Source of the DNA: Plesiomonas sp051652165
Lineage (GTDB): Bacteria; Pseudomonadota; Gammaproteobacteria; Enterobacterales; CAMTGL01
Length of the DNA stretch: 64,000 nt
Direction of reading: 5' to 3'
NCBI RefSeq assembly: GCF_051652165.1
Contig: NZ_JBOFTR010000009.1
Coordinates: 1-64,000 of the forward strand
In this document: in pieces, positions 35,156-46,500 of the stretch
How the letters are laid out: every line of letters starts with the position of its first letter
How positions within the stretch are numbered: the stretch's first letter is position 1
Position numbers and translations under genes: made by a program
Notes under the pieces: model-generated
The model's database searches: none
Told to the model about the DNA's origin: nothing
The model's input: the letters and a program-made list of their open reading frames with translations, nothing else

Positions 35156-35725
35156 TCAACTATTTTGCATAGCGTGTGGTTGTGTATGCAGTACAAGATT
35201 AATCATACCTTGTGCCCCTAATTTTTGGCATAATGCATGAAAATCATCAATCAATGTTTGCTGTTTGGGGGCTGAAATGTGGCTGTGCGCTGCAATTTGA
35301 ATACTCAGTAGAGGAGTGCTGTGCGGTCGTGCAACCGTTTTTGAGGCTAACTCTGCAATATCTAGTTGGCGCGAAGCAAAAAAATCAGTGAATTTTTCGA
35401 TAATATGCGCTGAGTCATCAACATCTATTTGTACCCAAACTGTGGCAGGATAAGGCTGTTTGGGGTTGCATTCTGTACGCTTCATCACAATCATCAAATC
35501 CAGCTCTGCACCGATTAAAGGCAGTGTAGATTCAATTCGAGCAATCGCATTCCAACTGCCAGAGAGCAGCATAATAAAAGTAAACTCGCCACCAAGCAGT
35601 GCTAGTCGGCTATCTTCTATATTGCAATCGCAACTGCTGACATGCCGAGTAATGGTATTCACAATGCCTGGGCGATCAGCGCCAAGAGCCGTAAGAACTA
35701 AATAGTGTGCTTGAATATCCTGCAC
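35156..35725 (-). CDS. gcvR: GcvR, glycine cleavage regulatory protein
   Basis: 189-residue protein with two ACT domains (about 10-85 and 95-180) that binds GcvA and blocks activation when glycine is low. The N-terminal LVLTALGADRPGIVNTITRHVSSC is nearly identical to E. coli. AGGGGAG lies six bases before a GTG at 35725, which is therefore taken as start; an ATG seven codons further upstream has no ribosome-binding site. It is divergent from dapA. Confidence 0.93.
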   Translation of the reverse strand: MQDIQAHYLVLTALGADRPGIVNTITRHVSSCDCNIEDSRLALLGGEFTFIMLLSGSWNAIARIESTLPLIGAELDLMIVMKRTECNPKQPYPATVWVQIDVDDSAHIIEKFTDFFASRQLDIAELASKTVARPHSTPLLSIQIAAHSHISAPKQQTLIDDFHALCQKLGAQGMINLVLHTQPHAMQNS

Positions 35726-35877
35726 GACAATCTCCCCTAAAAGCATGGATTATTGATGTTAACACAAAAATTTTCGTTTCTGCGGGGCAAAACGCAACGA
35801 GATTCGTGTTGTGTTACTTGCATTTGTGCGTCAGTAAAAAGTACCATGATCAGCCAAAACTCAAGGGAGAAAATCAG

Positions 35878-36756
35878 ATGTTTTCAGGAAGCATTGTAGC
35901 ACTAGTAACGCCACTGGATCAGGCCGGAGAAGTTGATTATGCAAGCCTGAAAAAATTGGTGGAGTATCATATCAACAGTGGCACAAATGCGATTGTTGCG
36001 ATGGGAACCACCGGTGAATCAGCAACCTTGAGTGTAGAAGAGCATATTAAAGTTGTATTGAAGACACTCGAGTATGCCAGTGGGCGTATTCCTGTACTTG
36101 CAGGTACAGGGGCTAATGCTACTGCTGAAGCGATTACACTGACTAAAATGTTTAATGATACCGGTGTTGTTGGCTGCTTGAGTGTTACACCATACTATAA
36201 TAAGCCTACCCAAGAGGGATTATTCCACCATTATAAAGCCATTGCTGAACAGACAGATTTGCCGCAAATTCTTTATAATGTACCAGGCCGTACAGGGTGT
36301 GATTTGTTACCAGAAACAGTGGGGCGTTTGGCTCAGATCCCCAATATTGTGGCACTCAAAGAGGCAACAGGTGATATTGCACGGGTAAAGCAAATTCATG
36401 CACTAACGGGCTCTGACTTTGCATTGCTCAGTGGTGATGATGCATCAGCACTTGATTTTATCCGTGAAGGTGGTTGTGGTGTCATCTCTGTTACCGCTAA
36501 CGTTGCTGCTGCTGATATGAGTAAAATGTGTGCACTTGCTTTAGCTGGTGATTTTGCTGCTGCACAGGCAATTAACGAAAAATTAATGCCATTGCACCAT
36601 GAGTTATTTATTGAGTCCAACCCGATTCCGGTAAAGTGGGCTTGTTATCGTTTAGGTATGATGAGTGGTAACATGTTACGCTTGCCACTATTGCCGTTGA
36701 GTGATGCTGCAACGCCACGTGTTGAACAGGCATTAGTTGCAGCAGGTTTACTCTAA
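35878..36756 (+). CDS. dapA: DapA, 4-hydroxy-tetrahydrodipicolinate synthase
   Basis: 292-residue lyase condensing pyruvate with aspartate semialdehyde, the first step of the lysine/diaminopimelate branch. The Schiff-base Lys161 (ALKEATG) and Tyr133 (LYNVPGRTG) have the same numbering as in E. coli. AAGGGAG precedes the ATG at 35878; the frame is open 57 codons further up without family similarity. BamC follows after 15 bases. Confidence 0.97.
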   Translation: MFSGSIVALVTPLDQAGEVDYASLKKLVEYHINSGTNAIVAMGTTGESATLSVEEHIKVVLKTLEYASGRIPVLAGTGANATAEAITLTKMFNDTGVVGCLSVTPYYNKPTQEGLFHHYKAIAEQTDLPQILYNVPGRTGCDLLPETVGRLAQIPNIVALKEATGDIARVKQIHALTGSDFALLSGDDASALDFIREGGCGVISVTANVAAADMSKMCALALAGDFAAAQAINEKLMPLHHELFIESNPIPVKWACYRLGMMSGNMLRLPLLPLSDAATPRVEQALVAAGLL

Positions 36757-36771
36757 TTTTGGGGAGTTGGA

Positions 36772-37848
36772 ATGGCTCACTTGTTTAAAGGCACTGCGGT
36801 GCTAAAAAATACGCTGTCAGTGAAAAGTGTGCTCGGATTATCGTTAGTGATGGCGTTAACCGCCTGTTCATCTGATGCTAATCGTTATAAACGTGAAGTA
36901 AATGGTAATGACAGTTATCTAAATAGTGTTGCACCAGAGACACTCGTTTGGCCGACGGGGATTTCAGCACCACTGCCCTCTAATGACTATTTGATTCCAG
37001 CTGCAACACAAGGTGCAGTTGGTAAACAAGTTGATATTCGCCCACCTGTACAAGTTATGCCATTACTTAAAGGGGCACGCACGCAGTTAGACAGTGATAC
37101 TGCTGTCGTTACGCTTGATTCTAGTGTGTACTCTGTTGACAATTTATGGCGTAATTTATTGGGCACACTACAACGCGAGAAAATTGCGATTGCAGCTCAA
37201 ACGCCTGCTGATATGACACTGACAACCGATTGGGTTAGTTGGAGACAAGGTTCTGATAATGAAACGGTACGTGCTCGTTACCAGATCAGCGTGAAGGGTG
37301 AAGATTACAATACTCAGCTTGTTAGCCGTTTGACTGATTTACAAGATAGTACCGGCCAAAGCATTACTGTAGCAACTGAACGCTCACGTTATAATGCAAT
37401 GATGCTCAACCGTATTATGATGAGTATGGATGAGCAGGTTCGCACAGAAGAAGCGGCGCGTTTAGCCACAGAAAATAGTGATATGCCTGTGATTGCCAGC
37501 CAAGATAATACCGGTTTACCGGTTTATGTTGTACGTGCTGGATATGACAGTGTTTGGGCTCGCTTACCAGAAACACTCGCGAAGTTAGGCTTTAGTGTTG
37601 ATGATCGTAATCGTCCACAAGGTCAACTAACACTGTCATATCGAAATATCGGTGATGATGGTTGGAAAGCGTTAGGCACTTCAGACCCTGAATTGCCAGG
37701 AAAAGCCTATAAACTGCAAGTGGGCGATTTAGGTAATCGCACAACAATAGCACTGACTGACTCTGATGGAAAACCGCTGTCAGACAGTGTATTTAAGGCC
37801 TTGTTGCCCGCGATGCAAGCTGCATTTGGTAATAATGCAACACCATAA
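36772..37848 (+). CDS. bamC: BamC, lipoprotein of the outer-membrane assembly complex
   Basis: 358-residue lipoprotein subunit of the BAM machinery that inserts beta-barrel proteins. The lipobox LTAC places the lipidated cysteine at residue 32, followed by a flexible segment and two helix-grip domains. GGGGAG precedes the ATG. The order dapA-bamC-purC is as in E. coli, though a terminator separates bamC from purC here. Confidence 0.93.
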   Translation: MAHLFKGTAVLKNTLSVKSVLGLSLVMALTACSSDANRYKREVNGNDSYLNSVAPETLVWPTGISAPLPSNDYLIPAATQGAVGKQVDIRPPVQVMPLLKGARTQLDSDTAVVTLDSSVYSVDNLWRNLLGTLQREKIAIAAQTPADMTLTTDWVSWRQGSDNETVRARYQISVKGEDYNTQLVSRLTDLQDSTGQSITVATERSRYNAMMLNRIMMSMDEQVRTEEAARLATENSDMPVIASQDNTGLPVYVVRAGYDSVWARLPETLAKLGFSVDDRNRPQGQLTLSYRNIGDDGWKALGTSDPELPGKAYKLQVGDLGNRTTIALTDSDGKPLSDSVFKALLPAMQAAFGNNATP

Positions 37849-37860
37849 TTATGATGATAA

Positions 37861-37884
37861 AAAGGGGCTAAAGCCCCTTTTTTT
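37861..37884 (+). terminator. bamC terminator
   Basis: GGGGCT/AGCCCC stem extended by A/T pairs, then a T run. Confidence 0.9.
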
Positions 37885-38022
37885 ATCCTTAATATTTAAC
37901 CGGTTTTACGCTTAAATGGGCAAGCTTACTGCACAAACATAAACATGTGCTGTGAGCATTGAGACGGTATACGATTTTACTGAAGCACCTTCAATCATTG
38001 AAATGGACATGGAGTAGTAACA

Positions 38023-38736
38023 ATGCAGAAGCAAGCTGAACTGTATCGTGGTAAAGCAAAGACGGTTTACAATACTGAAAATCCAGATTTTTTGGTTTTA
38101 GAGTTTCGTAATGATACTTCTGCTTTTGATGGTCAGCGTATTGAGCAGCTTGATCGTAAAGGAATGGTGAATAATAAATTTAACTATTTCATTATGACTA
38201 AATTGGCAGAGGCAGGGATCCCGACTCAGATGGAGCGTTTGCTTTCTGATACCGAAGCTTTGGTGAAGAGACTGGATATGGTGCCGGTTGAGTGCGTGGT
38301 ACGTAACCGTGCTGCAGGTTCATTAGTTCGCCGTTTAGGTGTACAAGAGGGCATGGAGCTGACTCCGCCAACTTTTGAGATGTTCCTAAAAAATGATGAG
38401 CTGCATGATCCAATGGTCAATGAGTACCATTGCCGTTCATTTGGTTGGGTCAGTGATGAACATCTTGATCGCATGAAGACCTTGAGTTTTCAGATTAACG
38501 GTGTATTACAAGCTCTGTTTGCTGATGCAGGTTTGATTTTAGTTGATTACAAACTTGAGTTTGGCCTATTTCACGGTGAGATCGTTCTAGGTGATGAGTT
38601 TTCGCCAGATGGTTGCCGTTTATGGGATAAAGATACACTGAAAAAGTTGGATAAAGACCGTTATCGTCAAGGATTAGGAGGCGTAGTTGAAGCTTATGAA
38701 GAGGTCGCACAACGTTTAGGTATCGTATTGGCTTAA
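38023..38736 (+). CDS. purC: PurC, SAICAR synthetase
   Basis: 237-residue ligase joining aspartate to CAIR in purine synthesis. KQAELYRGKAKTVY, VPVECVVRNRAAGSL and LVDYKLEFG are family signatures. GGAG is nine bases before the ATG. I looked for a PurR box in the 140-bp spacer upstream and found no convincing match. Confidence 0.96.
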   Translation: MQKQAELYRGKAKTVYNTENPDFLVLEFRNDTSAFDGQRIEQLDRKGMVNNKFNYFIMTKLAEAGIPTQMERLLSDTEALVKRLDMVPVECVVRNRAAGSLVRRLGVQEGMELTPPTFEMFLKNDELHDPMVNEYHCRSFGWVSDEHLDRMKTLSFQINGVLQALFADAGLILVDYKLEFGLFHGEIVLGDEFSPDGCRLWDKDTLKKLDKDRYRQGLGGVVEAYEEVAQRLGIVLA

Positions 38737-38787
38737 CGTTTTTTTTGAAAAAAAAAGCAATCGTTTACCTTTGCCGCTCTCCATACA

Positions 38788-38827
38788 ACAGGGCATGTAC
38801 TGCTGAGTATTTGCCCTGTCTTTTTTT
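38788..38827 (+). terminator. purC terminator
   Basis: An eight-bp stem ACAGGGCA/TGCCCTGT with a 16-base loop, then seven Ts after one C. Confidence 0.85.
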
Positions 38828-38895
38828 CTAAAAAATCAGTAATCGCTGTGTGTTTTTTGAGTGAAATTGATTGATTTTTCGCATTATGCTGTTTT

Positions 38896-38990
38896 CTCAT
38901 CTCATCTCATCTCATCTCATCTCATCTCATCTCATCTCATCTCATCTCATCTCATCTCATCTCATCTCATCTCATCTCATCTCATCTCAT
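38896..38990 (+). repeat. CTCAT pentanucleotide tandem repeat (19 copies)
   Basis: Nineteen perfect CTCAT units in the purC-ypfJ spacer, about 230 bp before ypfJ. An ATG at 38886 runs into the array and would encode a 38-residue peptide of Leu-Ile-Ser-Ser-His repeats ending at a TGA at 39000. Without a ribosome-binding site this is probably not a gene. Five-base units change frame and spacing when copy number changes. Confidence 0.98.
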
Positions 38991-39219
38991 TTTTATTGTT
39001 GATATGAACAGTGATGCTAATAAGCCTATTCAGTAGGCTATGTTCAATTCAATCGGGCAAAATAGAGGAAAAAACAGCCACAAATGCCTACGCTTTAACC
39101 TGTTGAGAGCCGGTATGTGGATATGGCGTTGTTGAGACGTTACCCTGTATGCATAAAAGTGTGTATGGCAGCAAAATACTGGGCTATGTAAGTTCAATAA
39201 TGCTGTCACTGGAGGCTGT
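38991..39219. other. Spacer between the CTCAT array and ypfJ
   Basis: No gene is visible. It should hold the ypfJ promoter; GGAG stands ten bases before the ypfJ start. Confidence 0.5.
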
Positions 39220-40158
39220 ATGCGTTGGCGTGATAAACGAGAAAGTTCAAATGTGGAAGATCGTAGAGATGATCAAGCAGATAGTGGTTTTGATAATCGT
39301 GAAATGAGAGGCGGTTTTCCGATAGGAGGTGGAAAGGGCCGTATCATTATTTTATTGATCGTGATTGGAGGGCTATTTTTTGGTGTTGATTTAACCGGAC
39401 TACTCGGCCCTGGAAATGGTCTTTCGGGTATTTTGCCCACAGATAATGTGCAATCTATTCCGGTTTCCCCTTTACCGCCTTCAGGTTCAGTGCAACCAAT
39501 GAAGAAAACTACACCCAACGATGAGCTGGCAAAATTTACCTCGGTTGTTTTAGCATCAACCGAAGATGTGTGGGGGGAGTTATTTCAGCAAAATCATCAA
39601 ACATATCAACAACCGCGTTTAGTGCTATATCGAAATATGACAGGAACAGGTTGCGGAACAGGGCAAGCGGTCATGGGGCCGTTTTACTGCCCAGCCGATA
39701 AAACAGTCTATATTGACTTGTCGTTCTATCAAGATCTAAAAAATAAGCTGGGAGCACCAGGTGATTTTGCTCAAGCCTATGTGGTTGCGCATGAGGTTGG
39801 ACACCACGTACAGCAACAACTGGGTATTGAGGCGAAAGTCAGAAAAGCACAAAGAGGTTTGAGTGAAGCTAAGGCAAACCAGTTGTCCGTTAAAATGGAG
39901 CTGCAAGCAGACTGTTTTGCTGGTGTTTGGGCACATTATATTCAAAAAGAGCAATCACTAGAAACGGGGGATATTGAAGAGGCATTGAATGCGGCAGAGG
40001 CTATTGGCGATGATCGTTTACAAAAACAAGCCAGTGGGCGTGTTATTCCTGATAGTTTTACCCATGGTACATCAGCACAGCGAGTCAACTGGTTTCAGCG
40101 AGGGTTTAATTCAGGAAAACCTTCTCAATGCGACACGTTTTCTACTGCAACACGTTAA
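39220..40158 (+). CDS. ypfJ: YpfJ, neutral zinc metallopeptidase
   Basis: 312-residue membrane-anchored putative zinc peptidase of the YpfJ family. A charged, Arg/Asp-rich N-terminus (1-45) is followed by one membrane span (about 48-65), a Pro/Ser-rich linker and a catalytic domain with HEVGHH (His191, Glu192, His195). The conserved QADCFAGVWAHY segment carries the likely third ligand. The substrate is unknown. It lies downstream of purC as in E. coli. Confidence 0.92.
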   Translation: MRWRDKRESSNVEDRRDDQADSGFDNREMRGGFPIGGGKGRIIILLIVIGGLFFGVDLTGLLGPGNGLSGILPTDNVQSIPVSPLPPSGSVQPMKKTTPNDELAKFTSVVLASTEDVWGELFQQNHQTYQQPRLVLYRNMTGTGCGTGQAVMGPFYCPADKTVYIDLSFYQDLKNKLGAPGDFAQAYVVAHEVGHHVQQQLGIEAKVRKAQRGLSEAKANQLSVKMELQADCFAGVWAHYIQKEQSLETGDIEEALNAAEAIGDDRLQKQASGRVIPDSFTHGTSAQRVNWFQRGFNSGKPSQCDTFSTATR

Positions 40159-40261
40159 CTTGCTGATGAGTCTGTTTAACGGTATATGCATAAGAAGATA
40201 ATCAAACATTAAGCATGAGTGGTGTATTCGCGTAGTACCCATTATGCATATCGTTTTACTG

Positions 40262-40294
40262 CTTTGGTATACAGATTGCTATCGTATACCAAAG
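40262..40294 (+). terminator. Hairpin downstream of ypfJ
   Basis: Perfect 11-bp stem CTTTGGTATAC/GTATACCAAAG with an 11-base loop and a short T-rich tail. Confidence 0.6.
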
Positions 40295-40574
40295 TTTGTG
40301 TATGGTTAATATTGTTTAGTGTTAATCATACGTTAAATATATGGCATGAGTAATTTTATATCTTATTGATTATTCAGTGCTAACTAAATAATCATGCTAT
40401 TTTTTCTGCTGTTTATCCCACCAAAGTATTAATTCTCTGTGTGCCGACGTACTAAGCATTTGTAGCCTATAGTTATACAACAGGGCGTTCAGTGTATGGA
40501 CGTGAATGTATATTGCTGTCATTTCTTACAGCCGCGAGGTTTAGGTTAACTCGCACTGATAACAGGACTGTATC
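40295..40574. other. Upstream region of the glucan synthase gene
   Basis: AT-rich, no gene visible. It must contain the promoter of the 8.7-kb gene; I could not pick hexamers with confidence. Confidence 0.5.
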
Positions 40575-43500
40575 GTGAGTGAGAATCTTTTTTCAGTAAT
40601 ACACACGTGGGTAAATCGCTGGAAACATTGGCAACACCCAGAAGCAGCCGGTTTGCAAGAAAATACACCATTACGGGCAGAACTCTTTAGTGTCGAGCAA
40701 ATGGTGCGCCATGGAAAAGTGCTGGCACGATCGCACAAAATCACAACACAAGCATACCCTGATCGGCTATTAAAGCGTTTAGAAGATAACGAACAGGTTT
40801 TGGTGCGCTGTTGCCAACTCTTACAAGCCTCAACACAAACTCAGCAATTATCCCCTGCCGGAGAGTGGTTACTTGATAACTACTATCTGGTTGAGGAGCA
40901 AATTCATTTAATTCACCAGAGCTTACCTAAAAAATATGGGCGGGGATTACCACGTTTAAGCAATACTAATCAGCAAGGTATTCCACGGGTCTATGATATT
41001 GCATTAGAAGCGATTGCACACAGTGATGGCCATTGGGATGCCGACAGTTTTAGTGGTTTTATCAGTGCTTATCAGACGTTATCTGATCTAAGTTTAGGTG
41101 AGCTGTGGGCACTGCCTATTATGTTACGCCTTGCACTGATTGAAAACTTACGCCGCATTGCACTGTGTCAGATAGAGGATATACAACAGGTCTCACTGGC
41201 GACTCTCTGGGCCGAACGTTTATTGAGTGTAGCGCAAGCATCTTCAGATCAGCAGTTGCAGGCAGTAGCAGAAATGGCGGCTGCACAGCTTCCCTTAACG
41301 AGTAGTTTTGTTGCTGAATTTACTCGCCGTTTGCAAGGAAAAGGTGCTGCATTAACGCTGGCCACAGACTGGTTAACGTTGCGCTTACAAGAGCAAGGTA
41401 CAACCATTGAGTTAGCGATACAAACACAAGCCCAGTTACAGTCTACTCGCCAATTATCAATCAGTAACTGTATAAGTAGCTTACGCCGTTTAGAGGAGAT
41501 GAACTGGCTTGAGTTTGTTGAAACAATGAGTGTGACTGAGCACATTTTACGCACAGACCCTTGTGGTGTGTATGCGAAAATGGATTTTACTACTCGTGAT
41601 ACTTATCGGCATGTTATTGAACGTTTAGCACGTGGAAGCCGCGATAAATGCAGTGAACCGGTTGTTGCTCGTAAGGTGTTAGAGTTGGCAGAGCAAGCAG
41701 CATTACGCTGTGCAACAGATGATAGACATACTCACGTTGGCTACTACCTGATTGGTGATGGTCTTGCTTTCGTTGAGGTGATGCTCGGTATTCGGCGAGG
41801 TGTAAGTGCTATTTTACACCAAACGTTAAAAAAGTATGCGCTACACGCGTATATTTTGGCTATTGTGGTAGGGGCAATATTACCCGTAGGGCTGATGGCA
41901 TTGGTTAGTCGCCCTGTTCATTGGTTATTACAGGCAGTACTGGGTATTAGCGGTTTAGTCGCATTTAGTCAGTTAGCATTATCTTTGATTAACGAACTGC
42001 TGACGCGGCAGGTGCGTCCGGCACATCTTCCAAAAGTGGATTATTCACAAGGGCTGCCACCTGAGTGCCGATCTTTAGTTGCTGTGCCGATGCTATTGCG
42101 CAGCAAGGCTCAGATTGATGAGGCGGTTGCCGCACTGGAGGTTCGGTATCTGGCTAACCCAGATGCCTATTTGCATTTTGCATTGTTAACAGATTTTATT
42201 GATGCGCCACAACAAGTTATGCCTGAAGACGGTGCTCTACTGGCACACGCTAAACAGCAAATATTGAATTTAAACCAGCGAATTAATGATGATACGCGTA
42301 GCAGCGTCTTTTTTTTGTTTCACCGTAACAGACGCTGGAATAACGGTGAGCAGTGCTGGATGGGCTATGAGCGTAAACGTGGGAAATTGGCTGCACTGAA
42401 TGCCTTTTTATTAGGGCGTAATGCTGATGCCTTTGACAGTATAACTGGGCGACGTGCAGTACTGAGTAATGTGCGTTATGTGATAACTCTAGACCTCGAT
42501 ACCCAACTTCCACCCGGTGTAGCACGCCAACTCATTGGTACTTTAGCCCATCCACTGAATCAGGCTGTTTATGATCCTATTTGTCAGCGGGTAATTACTG
42601 GCTATGCTATTTTGCAGCCACGTATTGCAGAGATGATCCCCGAACAGGGGCCAAATAGATATACCCAAATTTGTGGCGCAGAGTCAGGGCTTGATCCTTA
42701 TACCCGTACTGTTTCTGATGTATACCAAGATTTGTTTGGTGAAGGCTCTTTTATCGGTAAGGGGATTTACGATCTGGCGGTATTTGAGCGTGTCTTGTCT
42801 GATCGCTGGCCAGATAATCAAGTATTAAGCCATGATTTACTTGAAGGTTGTTACGCCCGATCTGGCTTGATCAGTGATATTACGCTATATGAGCCGCCGG
42901 TTGAAAACTATCTGGTTGATGTTGCTCGTCGTAGCCGTTGGATCAGAGGAGATTGGCAATTATTTCCATGGTTACGCCGTAAGCTGCGCAACACACAAGG
43001 CCAGTATGAGCACAATACCTTATCGGCATTATCACAGTGGAAACTGTTTGACAACCTGCGACGTAGTATCGTACCGATAACGACACTCGTTGTGTTACTG
43101 AGTAGCTTATTGTTGTGTTCCCCGCTTGTTGTGGCTGTTTTATTGGCCGCATTACTTGTTGGATTACCCCTCATGGCGTTATTGCTTGATATAGCAGCGA
43201 TGCCAACTGAGATTGTTTTATATCAATACTGGCGTTTGAGCGTGAAACAGATGTTCTCTCGTCTATCTCAGCGCAGTATTGAGCTTTTGTTATTACCTTT
43301 TGAAGCGCATTACCAAACCAACGCGATAACAACCGCACTTTGGCGAATGCTAGTGAGCCGAGTCCGATTATTAGAGTGGACTACAGCGGAAGTTACACAG
43401 CAAAATGCAAAAAACGAAGTCAGTATCTTCTATCGTCGGATGTGGTTCTCGGTGGTATGTGCGCTGCTGATCCCTGCGATGGTCTGGTGGTTTGCTCCAC

Positions 43501-46500
43501 ATAATAGTCTAATTGCTCTTTTACTCGGTGTTGGCTGGTTGGTTGCACCTGCGTTATTAGCTTATATCAGTCAGCCCATTACGCGTAAAAATATACCGCT
43601 GGATATGTCACAACAGGCCTATTTACGCCAGTTGAGCCGTGAAACATGGGGCTTTTTTGAAACGTTCGTCAATGCAGATGAAAATTACCTGCCACCCGAT
43701 AATTTTCAGGAAGTGCCTGAACCTGTCGTTGCTCACCGTACCTCGCCGACCAATATTGGATTATTGTTGTTAGCTAACCTAACGGCATTTGATTTTGGTT
43801 ATATTACCCGCCATAACCTATTACAACGTTGCACATTAACACTCAATACACTTGATCAACTTGGGCGTTATCGAGGTCACTTTTATAACTGGTACGATAC
43901 ACAAACACTCAGGCCACTGTATCCACGCTATATCTCGACAGTAGACAGCGGTAACTTGGCTGGACATTTGCTGATCCTTCGTCGTGGATTGTTGGCGTTG
44001 CGCGCGCCATTACAACATGACTCCGTACAACACAACGAACATAGCGTATTGCATTCGGCCCCTGATATTGCACGTTTACAGCTTGCTATGCAGGGAATGA
44101 CAGACACACTGAATTTGCTTTGTCGAGCACTGTCTGACAGGGCATCGCCAATATGTGAGCAGCAGATTAGCGCACTAAAAACAGCGTTGGTTGATGATCT
44201 TACTCACCGTATTACCGATTGTGATTCTGCGCATACTTGGTTTGGCGATCTGTACCAACAGGCTTTCGCACTTAATCTCTATATTCAAGATACCTACAGT
44301 AGCCATGTTGCTCGCCGCTGGTCACAGGCTTTAGTGCAGCAGGTTGAGGATATACAGCAAGAGCTGGCGCTAAGTCAGGAGCAACTGCTACAACAAAATG
44401 CACAGATTACCCAGCTTGCGGCACGGCTCTTTGATTTTGCCAAAATGGATTTTGAGTTTTTGTTTGATCCTGCCAAGCAGCTATTACGGGTCGGTTATAA
44501 CCTTGACTCTCGTCATTTTGATCAGGGGCATTATGATCTTTTACAGTCAGAGGCGCGGCTTGGGCATTTTCTGGCTATTGCACTACACCAAATTCCAGTA
44601 AAAAGTTGGTTTAACTTGGGGCGGTTGCTTTCAGTGGTTGAAGGGCGAGCGGTATTGACATCATGGAGCGGTTCGATGTTTGAATATCTGATGCCGCAGT
44701 TGGTGATGCCTTCTTATCACGATACGATGATTACTCAAACTTGCCGCAACGCTGTATTGCAGCAGATCAGTTACGGTAAGCAGATGATGATCCCATGGGG
44801 GATCTCAGAATCAGGTTATAACCAAGTTGACGGGCAATTTAACTATCAATATCGCGCATTTGGTGTACCTGGCTTAGGGCTAAAACGCGGTTTGACCGAA
44901 GATCGGGTCATTGCCCCGTATGCCACTATGATGGCATTAATGCTTGAGCCTGATGCGGCTTGTCAGAACCTTCAGGCGCTGCAAGCGATCGGCGCTCGCG
45001 GTACTTTTGGTTTTTATGAAGCGTTGGATTTTACCCCGAGCCGGTTAAACCGTAGTGAGCCACATGTGCTAATTCGCTCCTATATGGCTCATCATCAGGG
45101 AATGGGCTTTTTAGCACTGGCTCATCAATTACTTGGCCAAAAAATGCCGCAGCGTTTTACTGCTGAACCGCTGTTTAGAGCGGCACATTTGTTGCTGCAA
45201 GAAAAAATGCCAAAAGCCATTAATTTGTACGTACAACGCCAACAATTTGAGCCCATTACTCATGAGACTCAGCACAGTGATGATGTGCAGCGGCGGTTCT
45301 ATGCACAAGATCTGAGCTCGCCTGAAATCCAGTTGCTTTCAAACTCACGCTATCATGTGATGTTAAGCCAGAGCGGTGCCGGTTATAGCCGGTGGCAAAA
45401 TCTGGCGCTCACTCGCTGGCGGGCCGACTCAACCACCGAGAAATACGGGTTATTTTGTTATATCCGTGATCTGGATACAGGCAGTTATAGCAGTATCAGT
45501 TGCCAGCCACTTGGGGTAACAACGGAACTGTTTGATAGCGACTATCAGGCCGTATTTTCAGAGTCAAAGGTCGAATATCAACAAGCATTGTCACAGTTGA
45601 AAGTACATACCGAAGTGGTGGTTTCACCGGAAGATGACGTTGAATTACGCCGAATTACCCTGACAAACCTGAGCTATCAGCGTAAAAAAATTGAGCTCAC
45701 CAGCTATGCGGAGGTGGTGCTTGCTCCACTGATTACCGATCAGTTACACCCTGCATTTAGTAATCTGTTTATGCAAACCGAGATTGTTGGTGGGCTGCAA
45801 ACGCTGCTTTGTCATCGCCGGGCACGTACTGCAAAAGAGCAAAATCCATGGCTGTTTCATCAGTTAAATGTGCATGATTCAGTGCTAGATGGCGTGAGTT
45901 ATGAAACTGATCGGGCAAAATTTATTGGCCGAGGCCGCAGTGCGGTAAATCCGTTAGCGATGCAGGCAGGGCAAGTGTTGAGTAATTCACAAGGTGCAGT
46001 ACTTGATCCGGTCGTGGCGATTCGCCGGAAAATAGTACTCGAGCCTAATGCCGAGGTTACAGTCGATCTACTGCTAGGTATTGCGCCGGAACGTGAGCTC
46101 TGTTTGCAGTTGGCTGAAAAATACCATGATCGGCATTTAGCCGACCGAATTACCCATTTGGCGTGGACACACAGTCAGGTTTTTCTGCATCAAATCAACA
46201 CCGTTGAAACTGAAACGCTGCTGTTTAATCGCTTGGCTGGCTTGATTCTGTTCCCTGATGCACGGTTACGTGCTGCTGCCGAGATACTGGCTGAGAATCG
46301 GTTGGGGCAATCGGGCTTATGGCCGTATGCCATTTCGGGCGATTACCCTATCGTGTTGCTCTTTATCCACCAAGCAGACGGTGTTCGCTTGATGCAACAG
46401 TTGGTACAAGCGCATGCCTATCTGCGCTTGAAAGGTTTTGCGTTTGATTTGGTGATATTGAACGAAGAGGTGGCCGGTTATCGGCAAGAGCTGCAAACTC

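Noticed and set aside
38886..39219. Phase-variable ORF running from the CTCAT array into ypfJ
   Set aside because: With 18, 19 or 20 units every frame stops within about 15 codons after the array, so no fusion to ypfJ can form.
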